64,000 nt of DNA from an uncultured Poribacteria bacterium. GTDB lineage: Bacteria; Poribacteria; WGA-4E; PCPOR2b. This document shows, one piece after another, positions 8,313-18,460 of the stretch. Location of the stretch: NCBI GenBank assembly GCA_958296125.1, contig OY282444.1, positions 5,007,266 through 5,071,265 of the forward strand, given 5' to 3'. The position numbers were made by a program, and so were the translations under genes. Every line of letters begins with the position of its first letter. The stretch's first letter is position 1. Below the pieces are notes generated by a model. That model made no database searches and was not told where the DNA came from. It saw only the letters and a list, made by a program, of their open reading frames with translations.

Positions 8313-9791
8313 TTGGAAGATTCGAGCACACTGATAGATCAACGTCGAGAAAAGCTGGAGGAAATTCGTCAGCTCGGCGTGGATCCATACCCTTACAAAT
8401 ACTCACCGACCCATACGACTCTGGAAATTCGTGAACAATTTTCGGAGGTTGGGGATCAGCCGGATGAGACGAAACCGGTGCGTATTGCCGGGCGGATTAT
8501 GACTAAACGCGACCACGGTAAGAGTGGATTCGCACACTTACAAGATGGAAGCGGTCGTCTCCAAATCTACGTCCGTCAAAATGCGGTCGGGAAAGATGCC
8601 TATCAAGTCTACAGAAAGCTTGATGTTGGAGACGTTATTGGTGTTGATGGGCCTGTGTTCCGAACCCGAACCGGCGAAATTACGGTGTTGGTGAATGAAG
8701 TTGAACTGCTCGCAAAATCTCTGCGTCCTCCTCCAGAAAAATGGCACGGCTTACAGAATAAGGAAACACGGTATCGGCAGCGGTATGCTGATTTGATGAT
8801 GAACCCTGAAGTTAGGCAAGTTTTCATCAATCGCACCCGAATGATCCAAGCTGTTCGTGAATATCTCAATCAAGATGGTTTTATTGAAGTAGAAACGCCA
8901 ATCCTTCAACCAATTTATGGAGGTGCAACAGCACGCCCCTTCACCACACATCATAACGCATTGGATATGCCGCTCTATCTCCGCATTGCAAATGAGTTGT
9001 ATCTCAAACGACTCATTGTCGGCGGGTTCGATCGAGTCTATGAATTTTCGAGGGATTTTCGGAATGAAGGGATAGATCACGACCACAGCCCCGAATTTAC
9101 AATGATTGAGCTTTATCAGGCATACGCGGACTATGAAGATATGATGTGTTTGACCGAAAACCTACTTGCACACACCGCGCAAACGGTCCTCGGTACAACA
9201 CAGATTACCTATAAAGGCGATTCCATCTCGATCGCCCCACCCTGGCGCAGATTGACAATGGTTGAAGCGATACAGGAAGAAGCTGGTATTGATGTCGATG
9301 CATTGACCGACGCAGAGCTACGCCAAGCGGTATTAGATGTTGGAGGTGATTTAGAGGGGGTAGCCCCCAGAGGAAAACTCATCGCCGAACTCTTTGAAGC
9401 GCATGTTGAACCCAATCTCGTTCAACCGACATTTATCTACGATTATCCCATAGAGATTTCGCCGTTTGCGAAGAAGAAACGTGGGAGCGATCGATTCGTT
9501 GAACGATTCGAGTTTTTTATCGCTCGCATGGAGATGGGCAACGCCTTCAGTGAGTTAAACGATCCAATAGATCAGCGTGAACGATTTACTGAAGGTGCCA
9601 AGAATCAGGAAGACGGGGCTGAAGATGCCCTCATGATAGATGAGGATTATCTGCGAGCGTTAGAATACGGCATGCCGCCGACAGGTGGGCTTGGCTTCGG
9701 TATCGATCGACTCGCCATGTTGCTCACGGATCAAACCTCAATCCGCGATGTGATTTTATTCCCACAGATGCGCCCAGAACGAGCAGACTGA
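8313..9791 (+). CDS. lysS: Lysyl-tRNA synthetase, class II
   Basis: 492 residues, TTG start with AAGGAA (8301-8306) six bases upstream. It charges tRNA-Lys in the cytoplasm. An N-terminal OB-fold anticodon-binding domain (about 55-145; RIAGRIMTKRDHGKSGFAHL) is followed by the class II catalytic core, with motif 2 around FRNEGIDHDHSPEFTMIELY and motif 3 GLGFGIDRLAMLLTDQ. Length is normal for the family. It has its own likely promoter (8251-8279) after prfB. Confidence 0.96.
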   Translation: MEDSSTLIDQRREKLEEIRQLGVDPYPYKYSPTHTTLEIREQFSEVGDQPDETKPVRIAGRIMTKRDHGKSGFAHLQDGSGRLQIYVRQNAVGKDAYQVYRKLDVGDVIGVDGPVFRTRTGEITVLVNEVELLAKSLRPPPEKWHGLQNKETRYRQRYADLMMNPEVRQVFINRTRMIQAVREYLNQDGFIEVETPILQPIYGGATARPFTTHHNALDMPLYLRIANELYLKRLIVGGFDRVYEFSRDFRNEGIDHDHSPEFTMIELYQAYADYEDMMCLTENLLAHTAQTVLGTTQITYKGDSISIAPPWRRLTMVEAIQEEAGIDVDALTDAELRQAVLDVGGDLEGVAPRGKLIAELFEAHVEPNLVQPTFIYDYPIEISPFAKKKRGSDRFVERFEFFIARMEMGNAFSELNDPIDQRERFTEGAKNQEDGAEDALMIDEDYLRALEYGMPPTGGLGFGIDRLAMLLTDQTSIRDVILFPQMRPERAD

Positions 9792-9907
9792 CACGCGAAG
9801 CGTAAAATCTTTTGATGGGGATGGCGCGGTTGTATCGGACTTCTCATCTCACGCCCTGGTTACGGCACGGACTCGTTGCTATCCTATACTCATCATCACG
9901 CGCACTT

Positions 9908-11374
9908 ATGAAATATGAATGGTTTATCGCATCCCGCTACCTGAAATCGCGGCGAAAACAGGCCTTTATCTCAATCATCAGTATTATCTCCGTAGGTGGG
10001 GTTGCCCTCGGCATTGCTGCCGTTATTATCGTTGTTTCCACCTTGGACGGTTTTAGCCATGGACTGAAAGAGAAATTTCTCGCCAATGAAGCCCACATAA
10101 TCGTCCGATCGGTGCACGGTTATTTTCCAAATTATCAGGGAAAAATTGGGCAGATCGAAGGAATTGAAGGGGTCGTTGCCGCTTCCCCTGTAATTATTAG
10201 TCAACTTGCCATTCAACCCCAAGGCAGCGAATCAATTGAAGCGACCATTTATATAAAAGGGATTGACCTGCAACAAGAAGATCGCGTCACAGGATTTTCA
10301 GATTTTGTCGATGATTTTGCCGAGTTTAATCAATCACGGTTCATCAATGAAGCACAGAGACGTTTCGCTGGAAAAGAGACAATCACCGGCGGTATTGTTT
10401 TGGGCTATCATATCGCCCGGAAAATAGGCGTTGTCCCGGGAGATGTGCTGCGCCTTATCTCTAAGATGGTGCAACACCCCGCCAACCCTGAATCTTTTAT
10501 CCCGTTGATGCGTAACTTTGTAGTCGTCGGACTTTACCAATCGGGGTTTTACATTCATGATAACGCACTCGGCTTTATCGATTTACGAACCGCCCAAAAA
10601 TTGTATCAAAAACCGGATCAGATCAACGTGATTGAGGTTCGACTCGTTAATGCAGAGATGGCTTCAACGGTCAGCGATCAGATTAAACAAGATATCCGTT
10701 TTAATCCAGGTTTGGGCGCAATCCCGATAACAATCACATGGATGGAATCGCGTGCGGATTTCTTCAATGCTTTTCAGCTTGAGAAAATTGTGACAATGGT
10801 TGTCGTCGCCCTAATCATTCTCGTGGCGGTGTTCAATATCGCAAGCACATTAATCATGATGGTCATGGAAAAAACACAGGACATCGGCATTCTCAGAGCG
10901 ATGGGGGCATCGAAACAGGGAATCAGAAAAATCTTCATCCTCCAAGGAGGGGTTATCGGTATCTTGGGATCTATTTTGGGAACGGTTCTGGGCGTGTATG
11001 TCTGTTGGCGACTTGAGTTCCTAGTCGGCAATTTTCCACGCTGGTATGGCCTTCTGATTCTGTTAGTTCCCGTTATCCTACAAGTGTGCCGGCGCATCTG
11101 GCCGCTGCCTATCAACGCAACGGGCCTTTTTTTGATCTGGTGCAGCGCGGTGGGACTGTCCCTCTATTTCATCGCTCAACCAATTTATCTCGATAACATC
11201 CTCGGAAAAAATTTGAGCAGTGTCTATCAACTTAACCGATTGCCGGTCAAAATTAGTTGGACCTTTGTCGTCCTTATGAACCTCCTGTCAATGGCAACCT
11301 GCTGGCTTGCGGCACTTTATCCGGCACGGAAGGCTTCCCATCTAAACCCCGTTGAGGCACTCCGACATGAATAA
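9908..11374 (+). CDS. Lipoprotein-releasing ABC transporter permease (LolC/LolE family)
   Basis: 488 residues from the ATG at 9908; the frame is open upstream to a TTG at 9812, but homology to the family starts at MKYEWFIASRYLKSRRK. LolCE-type permeases extract mature lipoproteins from the inner membrane for delivery to the outer membrane. A first membrane helix is followed by a large periplasmic domain (about residues 45-280) and then FtsX/MacB-type helices with the KTQDIGILRAMGAS coupling motif. Only one permease gene is present, so the complex is probably a homodimer, as inferred for bacteria with a single LolF-like subunit. The end overlaps the lolD start by 8 bp. Confidence 0.88.
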   Translation: MKYEWFIASRYLKSRRKQAFISIISIISVGGVALGIAAVIIVVSTLDGFSHGLKEKFLANEAHIIVRSVHGYFPNYQGKIGQIEGIEGVVAASPVIISQLAIQPQGSESIEATIYIKGIDLQQEDRVTGFSDFVDDFAEFNQSRFINEAQRRFAGKETITGGIVLGYHIARKIGVVPGDVLRLISKMVQHPANPESFIPLMRNFVVVGLYQSGFYIHDNALGFIDLRTAQKLYQKPDQINVIEVRLVNAEMASTVSDQIKQDIRFNPGLGAIPITITWMESRADFFNAFQLEKIVTMVVVALIILVAVFNIASTLIMMVMEKTQDIGILRAMGASKQGIRKIFILQGGVIGILGSILGTVLGVYVCWRLEFLVGNFPRWYGLLILLVPVILQVCRRIWPLPINATGLFLIWCSAVGLSLYFIAQPIYLDNILGKNLSSVYQLNRLPVKISWTFVVLMNLLSMATCWLAALYPARKASHLNPVEALRHE

Positions 11375-12062
11375 ACTCATCCGTGTTGTTGATCTATACA
11401 AGTCCTATTACGATGAATTAACAGAACTGCCCGTACTTAGAGGAATTGATTTGGAGGTCAAAAGGGCGGAGACTATAGCGATTGTCGGCACCTCCGGTGT
11501 CGGAAAAAGCACGCTACTTCATCTGCTTGGTGGGTTGGATCGCCCGACGAAGGGGAAAATTTTTTACGAAGGAGAGGACATCTTTGCATTGAACGATCCG
11601 GAATTGGATCGATTCCGCAACGAAGAGATCGGGTTTGTTTTTCAGTTTCATCATCTCTTACCAGAGTCTACCGCGCTTGAAAACGTTGCAATGCCAGGGT
11701 TGATTGCCCGACAAAAATCTGATGTCGCTCAGCATCGAGCCAAAGAATTGCTAGACTATGTCGGCTTGGGAGAGCGACTGGAGCATCGCCCATCTGAACT
11801 TTCCGGCGGTGAACGGCAACGCGTCGCTATCGCCCGTGCCTTAATCAATCATCCGAAGGTGGTGTTGGCAGATGAGCCGACAGGCAATCTTGACCAAAAA
11901 ACGAGTGAAGCGGTGCATGATCTACTCTGGACACTCAATGACCAATTCAGTCAAACATTCATCATCGTGACGCATAATCAGACACTTGCTCAACGTGCAG
12001 ACCGATTGATTCAACTCGTCGATGGTCAGGTGTCCGACCAAGTGGACTCGTTAGATTTCTAA
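11367..12062 (+). CDS. lolD: Lipoprotein-releasing system ATP-binding protein
   Basis: 231 residues, start at ATG 11367 overlapping the permease stop. It is the ATPase that drives lipoprotein release. Walker A GTSGVGKST, Q-loop FQFHHLLPE, ABC signature LSGGERQRVAIARAL and Walker B VVLADEP followed by TGNLD are all intact. The sequence is typical of the LolD/MacB/FtsE branch, and the overlap with the Lol-type permease supports LolD. Confidence 0.92.
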   Translation: MNKLIRVVDLYKSYYDELTELPVLRGIDLEVKRAETIAIVGTSGVGKSTLLHLLGGLDRPTKGKIFYEGEDIFALNDPELDRFRNEEIGFVFQFHHLLPESTALENVAMPGLIARQKSDVAQHRAKELLDYVGLGERLEHRPSELSGGERQRVAIARALINHPKVVLADEPTGNLDQKTSEAVHDLLWTLNDQFSQTFIIVTHNQTLAQRADRLIQLVDGQVSDQVDSLDF

Positions 12063-12123
12063 ATATGTGATGTGTAATGCACGATTCGCAGATTCGGCGA
12101 TTCGTAGATTTGAGGAAAACGCT

Positions 12124-13011
12124 ATGTTGGTTTATATTGATAAGGAATTTCTCCCGAAAGAAGAAGCGAAAATCTCTGTTTTTGATCACGGTCTGCTCTA
12201 CGGAGACGGTGTCTTTGAGGGCATCCGATCTTATCAGGGGCGTGTCTTCAAGCTCGATGAGCACCTACAACGTCTCTACGATTCGGCAAAAGCCATTATG
12301 CTCGAAATCCCCATCTCCATTGAGGATATGGAAGCCGCGGTATTGGAGACGCTCCGCCGAAATCAACTCCACGATGCCTATATCCGTCTGGTTGTGACCC
12401 GCGGTGTCGGGGACCTCGGCTTAGATCCGGATAAGTGCCCCGCGCCGACCATTTTTATCATCGCAGATAAGATTACCCTTTACCCCCCGAATTTTTACGA
12501 GGAGGGCTTGGAAATCACCACAGTTTCCGTGCGCCGAAATTATGCCGAAGCCATCAGTCCGCGCATCAAATCATTGAACTACCTCAACAATATCCTAGCA
12601 AAGATAGAAGGAAAACAGGCAGGGGTCGAAGAGGTGCTCATGCTGAATGCGGAGGGATATGTTGTCGAATGCAGCGGTGACAATATCTTTTTTGTTAAAG
12701 ATAATATCATTGTGACACCTCCCACCCATCTCGGCATTTTGGAGGGAGTCACCCGCAATACCGTCATCGACTTGGCGCGCGAATTGGGCATCACTGTTGA
12801 AGAAAAGGTGTTTACACGGCACGACCTTTATACCGCCGACGAATGCTTTCTGACGGGGACAGCTGCAGAAGTGATTCCCGTCGTTAAAATAGATCAGCGC
12901 ATCGTTGGGAATGGACATCCCGGCACCGTTACGCAGAAACTGATTGAAGAATTTCACCACGTTACGAGTGTATTGGGAACTCTTATTTATCCCGAATCCG
13001 GTTCATCGTAA
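12124..13011 (+). CDS. ilvE: Branched-chain amino acid aminotransferase (class IV PLP)
   Basis: 295 residues from ATG 12124 (MLVYIDKEFLPKEEAKISVF). It transfers amino groups between glutamate and branched-chain 2-oxo acids with PLP. The fold-IV start FDHGLLYGDGVFEGIRSY, the PLP lysine region IKSLNYLNNILAKIE and the phosphate-binding LEGVTRNTVIDLA are present. Substrate assignment rests on overall resemblance to IlvE; D-alanine aminotransferase or aminodeoxychorismate lyase belong to the same fold and are less likely. Confidence 0.88.
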   Translation: MLVYIDKEFLPKEEAKISVFDHGLLYGDGVFEGIRSYQGRVFKLDEHLQRLYDSAKAIMLEIPISIEDMEAAVLETLRRNQLHDAYIRLVVTRGVGDLGLDPDKCPAPTIFIIADKITLYPPNFYEEGLEITTVSVRRNYAEAISPRIKSLNYLNNILAKIEGKQAGVEEVLMLNAEGYVVECSGDNIFFVKDNIIVTPPTHLGILEGVTRNTVIDLARELGITVEEKVFTRHDLYTADECFLTGTAAEVIPVVKIDQRIVGNGHPGTVTQKLIEEFHHVTSVLGTLIYPESGSS

Positions 13012-13055
13012 AAGTCAGATAATTCGTACCCCTAACACAATGGAGGAGGAAAGAA

Positions 13056-15416
13056 ATGAAGATGATATGGCCGTGCCGAGCCCAGGGCTGGCAGATCGGT
13101 TTATTAGCGGGGTTGGTGTGTGTCATTTTATCCACAATCCCTGCCGCCGCCGACGAAGCACCGAAAGCCATAACAACCGACGAGGCTTTAACCGTAAAAA
13201 AGATCGAATTTCAAGGGACAGTGGAGGACTCCGAAGGTTTGATTGGCAGTATCGTACAGACCCAAATCGGTAAAGAGATTTCGCCTTACCAGTTATCGAA
13301 GGATATCAAAAACCTCTATAAGGATACCGGTTTTTTCGAGGACATTCTCGTTGATGTTGAACCCGCTGAAGAGGGCGGATTAAAGGTTACTTATCAACTC
13401 ATCCCAAATCCGAAAATTGAAGGTAGTATTAACATTATCGGCAACGAACAGGTAAAATATAAAAAAATAAAAGAGGCAATTAGTCTCAAACCGGGAGAAC
13501 TTTACAACAATCAGCGGCTCTGGGAGAGCAAGCAGAACACCCTGAAAACCTACAAAGAGGCGGGTTACTATTTGGCGGAGGTGCAAACACATACAGATAT
13601 TAACCCGGACACGAATACAATAGCCGTGACATTTGAAATCACGGAAGGGCAACGGATTAAGGTCCAAGAAATCAATTTCATCGGTAATGATAATATCTCG
13701 CCAAAATCATTGAAAAAACAGATTAAAACCCGGGTCGGAAAACATTTTGATGAGAACTTTTTTGAGGAAGATTTGACCACTTTAGTGCGATATTATCAAG
13801 ATGCAGGCTTCAATCAGGCGAGGGTTTCTAAACATGAGAAACGGTTTTCCGATGATAAAACAGAACTAATGCTCGATATCACTATCGATGAAGGGCCACA
13901 GTTTATCATTGGGAAGTATACGATTGAACTGACGCAATCTGAGAAACCCGCATTCTCTGAAGAAAAGATTCGTGATATGTTGACCCCAACTGAAGGGGAA
14001 ATTTTCAATCGCGGCGAGTTCGAGGAGACACTTCAGGAGATCGAGAGTACCTACCAAAACAAAGGGTATCTGCTGTCACGAGTGGACGCGTCTCCCGATT
14101 TTGATGAAATCAACGGTATTGTCGATTTGACGATGAAAATCACCGAAGGTGATGTCATCATCATTGGCAAGGTGCATATCAACGGTTTAGAAAAGACAAA
14201 GGACAACGTAATCCGACGCGAGTTGGACCAACTAGGGATCAAACCTAGTGAATTTTACGACACGCAGTCGCTGCGGAAAGCGCGGCAGCGAATTTTTCGG
14301 ATGGGATCATTTATTCGGAACGTTGAATTCATTCCGAGTAATTCCGACGGTGCTATCCGAGATTTGATTGTCAACATCACAGAAACCCCCCGTACCGGTC
14401 TACTCAGTCTTGGTGGAGGCTACGGCACAGAAGGGGGCATCTTCGGTGTCGCACAGATTGGTGAAAACAATCTCTGGGGCCGTGCCTATCGTGTGCACCT
14501 AAAAGGTGAGTTAGGTGCTCGAGATCGGCATACCGGCGAACTTCGCGTCAGCACCCCTTGGATTTTGGGGACACCGACCCGTCTCAGTGCTAGCCTATAC
14601 AACACCCAACGCACGCATCGATATTATGGTTCAATCTTTCGTAATCGGGGTTACGATCGATATACCTATAAGCGTGTCGGCGGTTCTTTAACGTTTGGGC
14701 GTCCGCTATCCAAAAACACAGACTTGTCAATTCGCCTCAAAAATGAAACTGTCGATGCACAGGGCTCAGGCGTAGTGTCTATCAACAATCGGATTACCCG
14801 CAGTATAACTTTCAACCTCTCCAGAGACACACGCGATTTTCAGAGAAGCCTTCATGAACCTGTATCCGGCTCACTTGGCACGCTTTCTTATGAATACGCC
14901 GGTGGATTCTTCGGCGCGGATAATAAGTTTCAGAGGTACACTGCGGATTCGAGTTGGTTCTTCACCAGTTTGTTTAACCACGTCCTAGCAGCCCATGTCC
15001 GGGGCTCATACCTGAACAGCAAAAGTAATGATTGGAGATTCCTTTACTATGAGCGCTATCGGCTTGGTGGAATTGACACGATCCGCGGTTATGAGGATAG
15101 CGAAATTTTTCCCATTAACGCAAATAGCGGCGAGATTAATTTTAATGGTGGGAACAAGGTCCTCTTTGCAAATTTGGAATACCGCATTCCATTTGCAAAT
15201 CAGTTGACCGGTGTCGCGTTCTTTGATGTGGGACAGGTGTGGGATGAAAGCATTACCAACGTCTTCAGAGATTTTAAGATCAAGAGGGGCGCAGGGGTTG
15301 GCGTTCGCTTTGATCTGATGGGCATGCAGGCACGTCTCGAATGGGGTTACGGGTTTGATCGAGAAATTGATGGAGGCAGAGGGAAATTTCACTTCACAAT
15401 TGGGCCCGGTTTTTAG
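13056..15416 (+). CDS. bamA: Outer membrane protein assembly factor BamA
   Basis: 786 residues behind a strong GGAGGAGG. It inserts beta-barrel proteins into the outer membrane. A signal peptide ends near AAADEA (about residue 33). Five POTRA domains follow (about 45-420), recognisable by repeated strands such as VKKIEFQGT, IEGSINIIGNE and VQEINFIGND. The 16-strand barrel occupies the remainder and includes the conserved loop-6 region RLGGIDTIRGYE, ending in an aromatic residue (FTIGPGF) as expected for a Bam substrate. It is followed by ompH and lpxD, the usual envelope-biogenesis cluster. Confidence 0.95.
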   Translation: MKMIWPCRAQGWQIGLLAGLVCVILSTIPAAADEAPKAITTDEALTVKKIEFQGTVEDSEGLIGSIVQTQIGKEISPYQLSKDIKNLYKDTGFFEDILVDVEPAEEGGLKVTYQLIPNPKIEGSINIIGNEQVKYKKIKEAISLKPGELYNNQRLWESKQNTLKTYKEAGYYLAEVQTHTDINPDTNTIAVTFEITEGQRIKVQEINFIGNDNISPKSLKKQIKTRVGKHFDENFFEEDLTTLVRYYQDAGFNQARVSKHEKRFSDDKTELMLDITIDEGPQFIIGKYTIELTQSEKPAFSEEKIRDMLTPTEGEIFNRGEFEETLQEIESTYQNKGYLLSRVDASPDFDEINGIVDLTMKITEGDVIIIGKVHINGLEKTKDNVIRRELDQLGIKPSEFYDTQSLRKARQRIFRMGSFIRNVEFIPSNSDGAIRDLIVNITETPRTGLLSLGGGYGTEGGIFGVAQIGENNLWGRAYRVHLKGELGARDRHTGELRVSTPWILGTPTRLSASLYNTQRTHRYYGSIFRNRGYDRYTYKRVGGSLTFGRPLSKNTDLSIRLKNETVDAQGSGVVSINNRITRSITFNLSRDTRDFQRSLHEPVSGSLGTLSYEYAGGFFGADNKFQRYTADSSWFFTSLFNHVLAAHVRGSYLNSKSNDWRFLYYERYRLGGIDTIRGYEDSEIFPINANSGEINFNGGNKVLFANLEYRIPFANQLTGVAFFDVGQVWDESITNVFRDFKIKRGAGVGVRFDLMGMQARLEWGYGFDREIDGGRGKFHFTIGPGF

Positions 15417-15481
15417 TGAAAATGAAGGATACATAAAATGGCAAATCCCCCATGGCGGGGATTCTACAGCACGGAGGTTTT

Positions 15482-16093
15482 ATGACTCGAATTTTGAAGT
15501 TATCCCTAGGACTCAGCGTTATCTTATTTGGATCGTTTAGTCTGGGTTTTGGTGCCGCGGCAGAAAACAGCTTTAAGTTAGGGGTTGTTGACACACAAAG
15601 GGTCTTTGAGAATTTTACAAAAGCCCAAGAAGCCAATGAGATTCTGAAAACTGCCCAAGATCGGTTGACAAATCAACTCAAAGGCATTCAGCAAGAAATC
15701 GATACAATGGAGGAACGCCTGACGAAGCAGAAGCTGTTTCTTGACACCCCCGAAACTGAGACTTTGCAAACCGATATTCGTCTCAAAAGGCAAGAACTCC
15801 AACGCGAATTGGAAATTGGTCAAGAATCGCTTCTGGCGAAACGCGAGGAATTGCTTGCACCACTAACACAGGAAATAGAGGAGCTGCTTCAGCAAATCGG
15901 CGAAAGCGAAGGGTATAGTCTCATCCTTGAGAAACGTCTGGTCACACTTTATGTAGATGCAAAATACGATTTGACCGAAAGGGTCGTCAAGCTACTAAAC
16001 GATTCGTATGAAACAGAAAAAGTGAAAGACGCTCAACAATCAGCGACTCCCCCTGAAACAGCGACCGGAAAGGAAGGGGAAAAGAATAACTGA
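15482..16093 (+). CDS. Periplasmic chaperone OmpH/Skp
   Basis: 203 residues from ATG 15482, preceded by GGAGG. Skp-type trimers hold unfolded outer-membrane proteins in the periplasm on their way to BamA. A signal peptide (LKLSLGLSVILFGSFSLGFG) is followed by KLGVVDTQRVFENF, the conserved first strand, and a long charged coiled coil (about residues 50-150). The C-terminus is a short hydrophilic tail. Position between bamA and lpxD is the conserved one. Confidence 0.9.
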   Translation: MTRILKLSLGLSVILFGSFSLGFGAAAENSFKLGVVDTQRVFENFTKAQEANEILKTAQDRLTNQLKGIQQEIDTMEERLTKQKLFLDTPETETLQTDIRLKRQELQRELEIGQESLLAKREELLAPLTQEIEELLQQIGESEGYSLILEKRLVTLYVDAKYDLTERVVKLLNDSYETEKVKDAQQSATPPETATGKEGEKNN

Positions 16094-16183
16094 TGGTTGT
16101 CCTTTGGCTCCATCCAATGCTGGAGAGAACCAGTTGATGCCGCAGAATTGGGGACCGGGGGGGCAGTCTACCCTCAAGCAATT

Positions 16184-17248
16184 ATGGTAAAAACACTGAA
16201 AGAAATTAGTGAATTAATCGACGGGAAGTTGCTAGGTGACGGCGAAATCGAGATTATCGGCGTTTCCGGGATTAAAGAGGCGAGAAAGCATGAGCTCACG
16301 TTTGTTGCCAACTTGAAGTACCTGCGTGAGGTAGAGCGCACACAAGCTTCTGCGATTATTGTTGGTCCAGACATCCCCTACAACGGCAAACCGCTTATTC
16401 GCGTCGCCAAGCCGTACTTTGCCTTTGTCAAAGTCTTAGAGATGTTTGCATGGCGAAAACGGAAAACAGCTTACGGCATTCATGAAACCGCAATTATTGG
16501 TGAGCATGTCCAAATCGGCGAGATGGTATCCATTCAAGCTTACACCTATATTGGCGATAATGTCCAAATCGGCGATGGGGCAATGATCAGTCCCTTTGTG
16601 TACATCGGTGATGATACAAAAATTGGCAATGAAACCCTCATTTATCCCAATGTGACAATCCGCGAGGATGTAGAGATTGGGGATCGGGTGATTATTCACA
16701 GTGGTGTCGTCATCGGCAGTGACGGCTTCGGTTTCGCTTCGGTCAGCGATCGTCACCACAAAATACCGCAAATCGGCACAGTTATCATCGAAGATGATGT
16801 CGAAATCGGTGCAAACACAACGGTTGACCGTGCCACCATGACCAATGGCGCAACAATCATTAAACGAGGGACAAAACTCGATAACCTCATACAGGTTGCT
16901 CATAATGTGGTAATTGGTGAAGATTGCTGCATTGCCGCCCAGACAGGCATCGCTGGAAGTGCTGAATTGAAAGACCGTGTGACAATGGCTGGGCACTCTG
17001 GAGCCGTTGGGCATATCACCATTGGGGAAGATAGTACCGTTTTTGCTAAATCAGCGGTGACCAAGGATCTCCCCGCAGGCAGCTGCGTATCCGGTTTTCC
17101 GGCAGACCACCATGCACATCAACTGCGCCTCCAAGCCTCCTTGCGTAGAATGCCAGAAATGCTGCAAGCGTTCGCGCAGATCCAAGAGCGTGTCGCTCGA
17201 CTGGAGGCGGAGCTTAACCCAATCGACGAAGAGTCGGATGACTTGTAG
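16184..17248 (+). CDS. lpxD: UDP-3-O-(3-hydroxyacyl)glucosamine N-acyltransferase
   Basis: 354 residues from ATG 16184. It adds the N-linked hydroxyacyl chain in lipid A synthesis. An N-terminal uridine-binding domain (about 1-105; [10 protein letters not shown]) is followed by a left-handed beta-helix of hexapeptide repeats (about 105-320; [20 protein letters not shown]) and a C-terminal helix (about 320-354). The conserved catalytic-histidine region [14 protein letters not shown] is present. Its presence argues that the organism makes lipid A. The usual followers fabZ and lpxA are not here. Confidence 0.94.
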   Translation: MVKTLKEISELIDGKLLGDGEIEIIGVSGIKEARKHELTFVANLKYLREVERTQASAIIVGPDIPYNGKPLIRVAKPYFAFVKVLEMFAWRKRKTAYGIHETAIIGEHVQIGEMVSIQAYTYIGDNVQIGDGAMISPFVYIGDDTKIGNETLIYPNVTIREDVEIGDRVIIHSGVVIGSDGFGFASVSDRHHKIPQIGTVIIEDDVEIGANTTVDRATMTNGATIIKRGTKLDNLIQVAHNVVIGEDCCIAAQTGIAGSAELKDRVTMAGHSGAVGHITIGEDSTVFAKSAVTKDLPAGSCVSGFPADHHAHQLRLQASLRRMPEMLQAFAQIQERVARLEAELNPIDEESDDL

Positions 17249-17459
17249 CGTCGCCCCGCAGGGACTCTGTTGGTAGGTCTCCTACCTCACACCAATCCCC
17301 TCTCACGCCATATCCAACAAATCTGTGGATTTTCCACCTACCCAACGTTAATTCTAATTTTGCCCTTCGATGGGCATCAATCCTCGTCTAAGACAGGTAA
17401 AAAGAACGTTATCAGAAAACTCTGTATCTCTTCGATCTGAAACAGAAAGGAATTTAATC
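17249..17459. other. Intergenic gap with small hairpin
   Basis: No gene is seen. A perfect 6-bp hairpin (GGTAGG-TCT-CCTACC, 17272-17286) without a T-tract lies about 24 bp after lpxD. The gap ends in a GAAAGGAA ribosome binding site for the next gene. Confidence 0.5.
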
Positions 17460-18437
17460 ATGATAAAATGTGCACTCATCAGCGGTAGGGGGATGGGCTT
17501 GATGCACGGCGGAAACTTCCACAACCATCCCGATGCCGAAGTTGTCGCTGTCTGCGATATGGACCCCGAATTGCTTGCCGCAGCCAAAGAAAAGTTTGGT
17601 GTCCCCGGCTATTCGAGCATTGAAGAGCTGCTCGCTGCCTGTGATGTGGACCTGATGCTGATGATCGTCAATGAAACCCGACGTATCCCGCCATTGCGGC
17701 AGCTGCTCGCAGCTGGTCAGAATGTGTTCACCGAGAAACCGCTCTGCGGTCTAGAAGGTCAATTTCGCGTCAGAGAGGATGACCTCCCTATCGCGGCGGC
17801 AGCAATCTCTGAGTGGCGAGATTCGGGGTTAAAATTCGGTATCGACTTCAATTACCGTTTCATGACCCACTTCCGAAAACTTCACGATGATATAGTAGAA
17901 GGGCGATTGGGTGAGATACGGATGGTGCGTGCCCGGGCACATTTCAACTGCTGGTCGCACGTCATTGATCAAATCCTCTGGAACATGGGACAGCCCGAAT
18001 GGGTCAGCGTCATGGGCGACCCAAACCAAGAGGGCGGATGGCAACGTATGATTCAGATGCAGTGGGCAAACGGTGTCATCGGTTCACTAGCGGGGAGCAA
18101 CCTATGGGGTTACGACGACCATCCACTACGCATCATGATTGTTGGAGACGAACGATACGCTGAAGCCCGCGGCTTAGAGGGGTGGTATCGTCGGCGCGAA
18201 GCCAATACCTCCGAAGATGAAGCACTTTGGGAATCCGAGGAGGGCAACAGCTATCAAACATCCTTCCCCCGCATGGCTGATGGCGTGATCAAAGCCATGC
18301 ATGCAAACGAATCGTTCCCGGCAGATGGGGAAGCCGCATGGAATGAACTGGTATTCGAGGGCGCGGTCCATCGGTCGGCATTAAACAACGGCGAACGCGT
18401 GTGGTTAGCTGACGTGGAAAAAGCAGCAATGGGCTAA
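17460..18437 (+). CDS. Gfo/Idh/MocA family oxidoreductase
   Basis: 325 residues from ATG 17460, behind GAAAGGAA. Members use NAD(P) to oxidise or reduce sugars, inositols and related polyols. The N-terminal Rossmann fold has a variant glycine motif (ISGRGMGLMHGGN) and the family signature FTEKPLCG with the EKP lysine, followed by the C-terminal alpha/beta domain (FNCWSHVIDQILWNMGQPEW). An unusual insertion lies right after EKPLCG (GQFRVREDDLPIAAAA). Substrate cannot be assigned. It converges with the next oxidoreductase gene, which is on the other strand. Confidence 0.88.
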   Translation: MIKCALISGRGMGLMHGGNFHNHPDAEVVAVCDMDPELLAAAKEKFGVPGYSSIEELLAACDVDLMLMIVNETRRIPPLRQLLAAGQNVFTEKPLCGLEGQFRVREDDLPIAAAAISEWRDSGLKFGIDFNYRFMTHFRKLHDDIVEGRLGEIRMVRARAHFNCWSHVIDQILWNMGQPEWVSVMGDPNQEGGWQRMIQMQWANGVIGSLAGSNLWGYDDHPLRIMIVGDERYAEARGLEGWYRRREANTSEDEALWESEEGNSYQTSFPRMADGVIKAMHANESFPADGEAAWNELVFEGAVHRSALNNGERVWLADVEKAAMG

Positions 18438-18460
18438 TGAAAATAGGGCCCGTCCTTGCT